A stretch of DNA of 55,865 bases from an uncultured Thiocystis sp. (GTDB taxonomy: Bacteria > Pseudomonadota > Gammaproteobacteria > Chromatiales > Chromatiaceae), in NCBI RefSeq assembly GCF_903866365.1, contig NZ_CAIPNF010000217.1:1-55865 (forward strand), in the 5' to 3' direction. The notes under the pieces were generated by a model, which had not been told where the DNA came from, ran no database searches, and worked only from the letters and a program-made list of their open reading frames with translations. The translations under genes were made by a program, and so were the position numbers. Positions 52,415 through 55,865 of this stretch are shown here, in pieces (position 1 is the first letter of the stretch; every line of letters starts with the position of its first letter).

Positions 52415-53329
52415 ATGGTCCGTTCCGCTGTCTCTGCCGTTGAATCTTTTTATGACGCCTATCGCCGCCGCCTGCATCTCTGGGCCGCGCTGGTTGGTCT
52501 GACCATGATCGCCATTCTCTTGCAGGGAGCCCTGCAAGACGCCGGGTGGTTGGTCATCTCCGGGGAGACGCTCGCAACCGGCGCCTTGCTGGCTGTCTTT
52601 GTGGCTGCCCTGGCTTGCGAATATCTGGATTCGAGCCTGGGCATGGGCTATGGCACAACGCTGACGCCCTTGTTGCTGCTGGCTGGATTCGAGCCCTTGC
52701 AGATCGTCCCGGCCGTGCTCTTCTCGGAGTTGCTCACGGGCCTCGCGGCCGGAGCCATGCATCATCGCGACGGCAACATCGACCTGCTGCGCAACCGCGA
52801 GGCGCGTCGTACCTTCGCCCTGCTGGCCGCCCTGAGTGCGGTGGGCGCCATCGGCGCCGTCCTGATCGCGATCAAGATCTCGGCCTACTGGTTCTCGATC
52901 CTGATCGCCGGGATCGTCCTGGCGATGGGGGTGGTCACGATCCTGACCGCGCGTCGACAGATCCGTTACCGGGCTGGTGGCATCCTCGCGATCGGAATGG
53001 TGGCCGCCTTTAACAAAGGGCTCAGCGGCGGCGGTTACGGGCCGCTCGTTACCTCCGGGCAGGTGGTCTCGGGCGTGCCCGCAAAACACGCGGTGGCGAT
53101 CACGTCCCTGGCCGAATCCTTTACCTGCGCGGTGGGGCTTGGCGCCTACCTGGTGCTCAAGGGCGGGATCGACTGGTCGCTGACACTGCCCCTCGCCACG
53201 GGGGCGCTCTTATCGGTGCCGATCGCGACGGCCACGGTCAGACATCTCCCCGAGACGGTGCTCCGGCGCGCCGTGGGTGTCCTGACCCTCGTTCTGGGGT
53301 TTGTGCTGATGGCCAAGCTTCTCGGCTGA
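52415..53329 (+). CDS. TauE/SafE-family sulfite exporter-like permease
   Basis: A 304-residue membrane protein of the TauE/SafE family with about eight hydrophobic helices. Family features are the first block ACEYLDSSLGMGYGTTLTPLLLLAGF (seen as YLDSSLGMGYGTTLTPLLL), the repeat ALSAVGAIGAVLIAI, and the second block AFNKGLSGGGYGPLVTSGQ (seen as LSGGGYGPLVTSG). Such proteins export sulfite, sulfoacetate or related anions; substrate not settled here. The ATG at 52415 has AGGAG seven bases upstream. In a sulfur bacterium an anion of sulfur is plausible. It is divergent from the sigma-54 activator and followed by a long hairpin. Confidence 0.88.
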   Translation: MVRSAVSAVESFYDAYRRRLHLWAALVGLTMIAILLQGALQDAGWLVISGETLATGALLAVFVAALACEYLDSSLGMGYGTTLTPLLLLAGFEPLQIVPAVLFSELLTGLAAGAMHHRDGNIDLLRNREARRTFALLAALSAVGAIGAVLIAIKISAYWFSILIAGIVLAMGVVTILTARRQIRYRAGGILAIGMVAAFNKGLSGGGYGPLVTSGQVVSGVPAKHAVAITSLAESFTCAVGLGAYLVLKGGIDWSLTLPLATGALLSVPIATATVRHLPETVLRRAVGVLTLVLGFVLMAKLLG

Positions 53330-53365
53330 TCCGCCGATGATCCGAGTTCGTCTCGGCGATCAGCC
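53324..53365 (+). terminator. Hairpin after the TauE-like gene, possible terminator
   Basis: GGCTGATCCGCCGA (53324-53337) pairs with TCGGCGATCAGCC (53353-53365) with one bulged base. The left arm includes the stop codon of the permease. No run of T follows, so it may be a Rho-independent stop of weak type or an mRNA end. Confidence 0.45.
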
Positions 53366-53569
53366 CCATGCAAAAGCGGGACGGTTTGGGTCATCCGTCT
53401 CCGGCCAAGTCTGCTAAGCTTCCGGCAGCCGCGTGATCAGTGAGTCATCGCGGCTTTTGACCGTCATTCCTCATCCAGCACGCACGCCATCCCAAACGCA
53501 GACCGACAACGAAAACGCGGCGCGAACCGATCTGATGTCGGACCCCAGCCCGCTTCAAGGACGCCCTTC

Positions 53570-54625
53570 ATGCGCATCGATCCCACCCCGTTCTGGTATG
53601 GTCGACCCTTAGACCTTGCTCCGGGCAAGCCCTTCGGCGCCGCTCACGGCTGGTTCTTACTCTCGCTGCTGCTCTTACCGTTGTCCTGGCTCTATTGCGC
53701 AGTCGTGCGGCTGCGGCGGCTCGGCTATCGGCTCGGCTGGCTCAAGGCCCGGCGTCTGCCGGTGCCGGTCATCGTGGTCGGCAACCTGACCGTGGGCGGG
53801 ACCGGCAAGACGCCGCTGGCGCTAAGGCTTGCGTCCCTGCTGCGCGAACGCGGTTGGACACCCGGCATCGTCACTCGCGGCTATGGCGGTCTGTCCGCGA
53901 CCTGGCCGCGACCGGTGCAGGCGGAGAGCGACCCAGCGATGGTCGGCGATGAAGCTGTCCTGCTGGCGCGTCGCAGCGGCTGCACCGTGGTGGCGGGACC
54001 GGATCGCGCCGAAGCGGGCGCGCTGGCGCTGCGTCTGGGCGGCTGCGACATCCTGCTCACCGACGACGGGCTCCAGCACAGTCGGATGGCGCGGGATCTG
54101 GAGATCGCGCTGGTCGATGGCGACCGCGGTTTCGGCAACGGCCGCTGTCTGCCCGCCGGTCCGTTGCGCGAGCCGCCGAGCCGACTGAAGCGCGTCGATC
54201 TGGTGCTCTATCACGGCGGGACCGGTCCTGAACCCCGGATGCGGCTGGTCCCCGGCGCGGCGGTGAATCTACGCCGCCCCGAGCTGACCCGTCCGCTCGC
54301 CGACTTTCGCGGACAGCGGGTGCTCGCGGTCGCCGGCATCGGTCATCCGGGGCGTTTTTTCGCGCTGCTGACAGACGCCGGACTCGACATCGACGCGCGG
54401 CCCTACCCGGATCATCACAAATTCACGGCCCGCGATCTGGCGCGGTGGCCGGAGGGTCCGGTGGTTATGACCGAAAAGGACGCCGTCAAGTGCGCGGCCT
54501 TTGCCGGCGACAACCACTGGTCTATCCCCGTGGGGGCGGTCCTGGACGCGGCGTTTCTGGCACGTTTCGAGGCTAAACTGGCGGCATTGGCCCTTCACCC
54601 CCGCTCAGGACACGCGCATGTCTAA
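53570..54625 (+). CDS. lpxK: Tetraacyldisaccharide 4'-kinase LpxK
   Basis: A 351-residue kinase that phosphorylates the lipid A precursor at the 4' position. It has an N-terminal membrane-associated helix (WFLLSLLLLPLSWLYCAVV), Walker A GNLTVGGTGKTPLAL, and downstream blocks such as VTRGYGG, GDEAVLLARR, ILLTDDGLQHSRMARDLEI (seen as LTDDGLQHSRM) and GNGRCLPAGPLREPP. The start matches LpxK: RIDPTPFWYG. Length is normal. It overlaps kdsB by eight bases. In many gammaproteobacteria lpxK follows msbA; here they are far apart. Confidence 0.95.
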   Translation: MRIDPTPFWYGRPLDLAPGKPFGAAHGWFLLSLLLLPLSWLYCAVVRLRRLGYRLGWLKARRLPVPVIVVGNLTVGGTGKTPLALRLASLLRERGWTPGIVTRGYGGLSATWPRPVQAESDPAMVGDEAVLLARRSGCTVVAGPDRAEAGALALRLGGCDILLTDDGLQHSRMARDLEIALVDGDRGFGNGRCLPAGPLREPPSRLKRVDLVLYHGGTGPEPRMRLVPGAAVNLRRPELTRPLADFRGQRVLAVAGIGHPGRFFALLTDAGLDIDARPYPDHHKFTARDLARWPEGPVVMTEKDAVKCAAFAGDNHWSIPVGAVLDAAFLARFEAKLAALALHPRSGHAHV

Positions 54626-55388
54626 CCGCTTCAAGATCGTCATCCCGGCTCGCAACGGTTCCACCCGACTGCCCGGCAAGCCGCTGATCGAGCTTGCCGG
54701 CAAACCCATGATCCAGCATGTCGTGGAGCGGGCGCTGGTGAGCACGGCTGCCGAGGTCGTGGTGGCGACCGACGATCGGCGGATCGTCGCGGCCTGCGCC
54801 GGGTTGGGCGTCGAAGCCGTCATGACCAGCGTCGAGCATCGCAGCGGCAGCGACCGCATCGCCGAGGCGATCGGACGGCTGGGCTGGGACGACGACACCA
54901 TCGTGGTCAATCTCCAGGGCGACGAGCCCTGTATGCCCGCCGCGCTGATCGACCAGGTTGCCGCGAATCTTGCGTCACTCGATGGAACCGGGATGGCCAC
55001 CCTGGCCTATCCCATCCACGACAGCAGCGATCTGTTCGATCCTCATGTGGTGAAAGTCGTGACCGATGCCGCCGGATTCGCGCTCTATTTCTCCCGCGCG
55101 CCCATCCCCTGGCACCGCGACGAGTTTCTGGGCAGCAGGCAGTTCGTTCTGCCGTCGTCGGTGGTTTTTCTGCGGCACATCGGTTTGTATGCCTACCGCG
55201 CCGGCTTCCTGAAGCGCTATGTCGCCTGGCCGCCCGCGCCGCTGGAACAGGCCGAAGCGCTCGAACAGCTCCGCGTGCTCTGGCATGGCGAACGGATCCA
55301 TGTCGGCGTGGCCGCCGAGGAGCCAGGGCAGGGGGTGGATACGGCGGAGGATCTGGCGCGGGTGGCGCGGCGGATGGGGGCCTATTGA
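54618..55388 (+). CDS. kdsB: 3-deoxy-manno-octulosonate cytidylyltransferase KdsB
   Basis: A 256-residue enzyme that makes CMP-Kdo for the lipopolysaccharide inner core. Key parts: nucleotide-binding loop IPARNGSTRLPGKPL, the Lys of which contacts CTP; NLQGDEP; then RAPIPWHRD and HIGLYAYR. The last part, VGVAAEEPGQGVDTAEDL, is the usual end. The ATG at 54618 lies within the end of lpxK and gives MSNRFKIVIPARNG. Upstream lpxK is coupled. No ycaR/Trm112-like gene lies between them. Confidence 0.95.
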   Translation: MSNRFKIVIPARNGSTRLPGKPLIELAGKPMIQHVVERALVSTAAEVVVATDDRRIVAACAGLGVEAVMTSVEHRSGSDRIAEAIGRLGWDDDTIVVNLQGDEPCMPAALIDQVAANLASLDGTGMATLAYPIHDSSDLFDPHVVKVVTDAAGFALYFSRAPIPWHRDEFLGSRQFVLPSSVVFLRHIGLYAYRAGFLKRYVAWPPAPLEQAEALEQLRVLWHGERIHVGVAAEEPGQGVDTAEDLARVARRMGAY

Positions 55389-55760
55389 TGGAGAAGACCA
55401 AAGGCCCACATGCGAAAGAAGTGACTGACGCAGTTTTTGAAGTCTGCATATTTCGGAGCAGGAGCAGGCCCAAATGCTGAAAAGCGGTGGTTCGCGGGTG
55501 CGGAATCAGGTTGCCTGGGCACGTTAGTATTTGGCAACCCGGCATCTCCACGGATCAACCGCCAGACACGCGATGACCGAAACCATCCAGATTGTTTTAC
55601 TCGGACATGCCGTCACGTTGATCGTCGCGATCAGTGGCTGGCAATTTGCTTATCGCATATAGATCTCTATTTATCATCCAGACATTTCATGGGAACAAAA
55701 CTCATAAACATCTGTCTACAGCAATATAAGTTGAATCGATTTAGAATGACGGGGTGTATC
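55389..55760. other. Region between kdsB and the right-end transposase
   Basis: About 370 bases. Apart from the 29-codon truncated frame at 55573-55662 no gene is seen. From about 55655 the base composition falls sharply to AT-rich, marking the likely left end of a mobile element. Confidence 0.55.
55573..55662 (+). pseudogene. Probable truncated 5' end of a membrane-protein gene
   Basis: A 29-codon frame starting MTETIQIVLLGHAVTLIVAI and ending GWQFAYRI. This is a short hydrophilic start, one membrane helix and the beginning of a cytoplasmic segment, like the N-terminus of small single-helix coiled-coil proteins common in bacteria. It stops abruptly just where the DNA becomes AT-rich and an IS630-type transposase begins 100 bases later, so the gene was probably cut by the insertion. 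Confidence 0.4.
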
Positions 55761-55865
55761 ATGAAACCTAATTGGTTATCAGACGCTCGGCTTATTCCTG
55801 ATGAAGTCATGAGCTATCTTCGGAAGATAGCCGTGAATGCGGTTAATGAAAAAGGCTATCGCCCA
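55761..55865 (+). CDS. IS630-type transposase, 5' part only
   Basis: The 35 visible codons read KPNWLSDARLIPDEVMSYL then RKIAVNAVNEKGYRP and run off the window. This is the opening of IS630-family transposases, where a helix-turn-helix DNA-binding domain follows the phrase RKIAVxAVxEKGYxP. Codon use is AT-richer than in neighbouring genes, in keeping with a mobile gene. The catalytic DDE part lies beyond the window. Confidence 0.65.
   Translation, partial: MKPNWLSDARLIPDEVMSYLRKIAVNAVNEKGYRP

Noticed and set aside
1-55865. CRISPR arrays, tRNA or rRNA genes, integrase with attachment site
   Set aside because: No regularly spaced direct repeats with unique spacers, no cloverleaf-like segment with a CCA end, no rRNA-like conserved stretch and no tyrosine integrase were found by eye. 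A dedicated search could still find a tRNA I missed.

Overview
The window is a high-GC (strong G/C preference at third codon positions) chromosomal segment of a Gram-negative gammaproteobacterium. Lipid A/Kdo genes (msbA, lpxK, kdsB), gcvR-bcp, a moxR-bat operon and a large chemotaxis operon, together with many Uma2/DUF29/Rpn/toxin-antitoxin genes, fit a purple sulfur bacterium or close relative (Chromatiaceae-like). The lineage is an inference from gene content; no rRNA or other marker gene is present. No tRNA, rRNA or CRISPR array was seen.

Layout. 1-1.9 kb: end of an SPFH/band 7 gene, a HAD phosphatase and a VapBC pair. 2.0-10.6 kb: a MoxR-DUF58-DUF4381-BatA-BatB/C-BatD operon, interrupted after moxR by an antisense Uma2 gene and a DUF29 gene. 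10.6-12.8 kb: folK, an orphan FixJ-type regulator and a PilZ protein, with loosely packed DNA between them. 13.0-26.3 kb: a chemotaxis operon (cheY-cheA-cheW-mcp-cheR-cheD-mcp-like-cheB) running straight into a partner-switching module: one STAS protein and two tandem receiver-PP2C-HATPase proteins. 26.3-28.5 kb: a FliL-like protein, a Cys-cluster small protein, an orphan Hpt protein and an Rpn nuclease. 28.7-38.7 kb: an HD-GYP response regulator translationally coupled to a 1485-residue hybrid kinase, cysM, and a PAS-GGDEF-EAL protein. 38.7-40.3 kb: an accessory patch with an IS481-type relic, HigBA, a 59-bp duplicated phoH fragment and a second PIN toxin-antitoxin pair. 40.4-43.1 kb: PIN-PhoH, bcp and gcvR on the minus strand. 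43.5-46.4 kb: exbB-exbD-msbA. 46.4-48.5 kb: an IS607-type element (tnpA-tnpB). 48.6-53.3 kb: an MCP, a sigma-54 activator and a TauE/SafE permease. 53.6-55.4 kb: lpxK-kdsB. The right edge holds a probable truncated membrane-protein gene and the start of an IS630-type transposase.

How the parts work together. The core theme is signalling. CheA/CheW/CheY with CheR/CheB/CheD adaptation would serve at least the two receptor-like proteins in the operon. The STAS/PP2C pair resembles the HsbA/HsbR partner switch of pseudomonads that links flagella and biofilm. The HD-GYP, GGDEF-EAL and PilZ proteins add cyclic-di-GMP turnover and sensing. The Bat operon is a MoxR/von Willebrand module of the cell envelope. 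ExbB/ExbD-MsbA and LpxK-KdsB belong to one lipopolysaccharide locus that is usually contiguous and here is separated by about 7.2 kb.

Most notable: the split msbA/lpxK locus; a TnpB with an intact RuvC triad but no zinc-ribbon cysteines; duplicated PP2C regulators, one with the receiver lysine replaced; a four-fold GFGFF-type linker repeat in CheA; a shared GD[VI]ELF C-terminus on CheD and a receptor-like protein; a sigma-54-like promoter and repeat-rich operator in front of tauE; and traces of transposons and a phoH fragment around the toxin-antitoxin genes.
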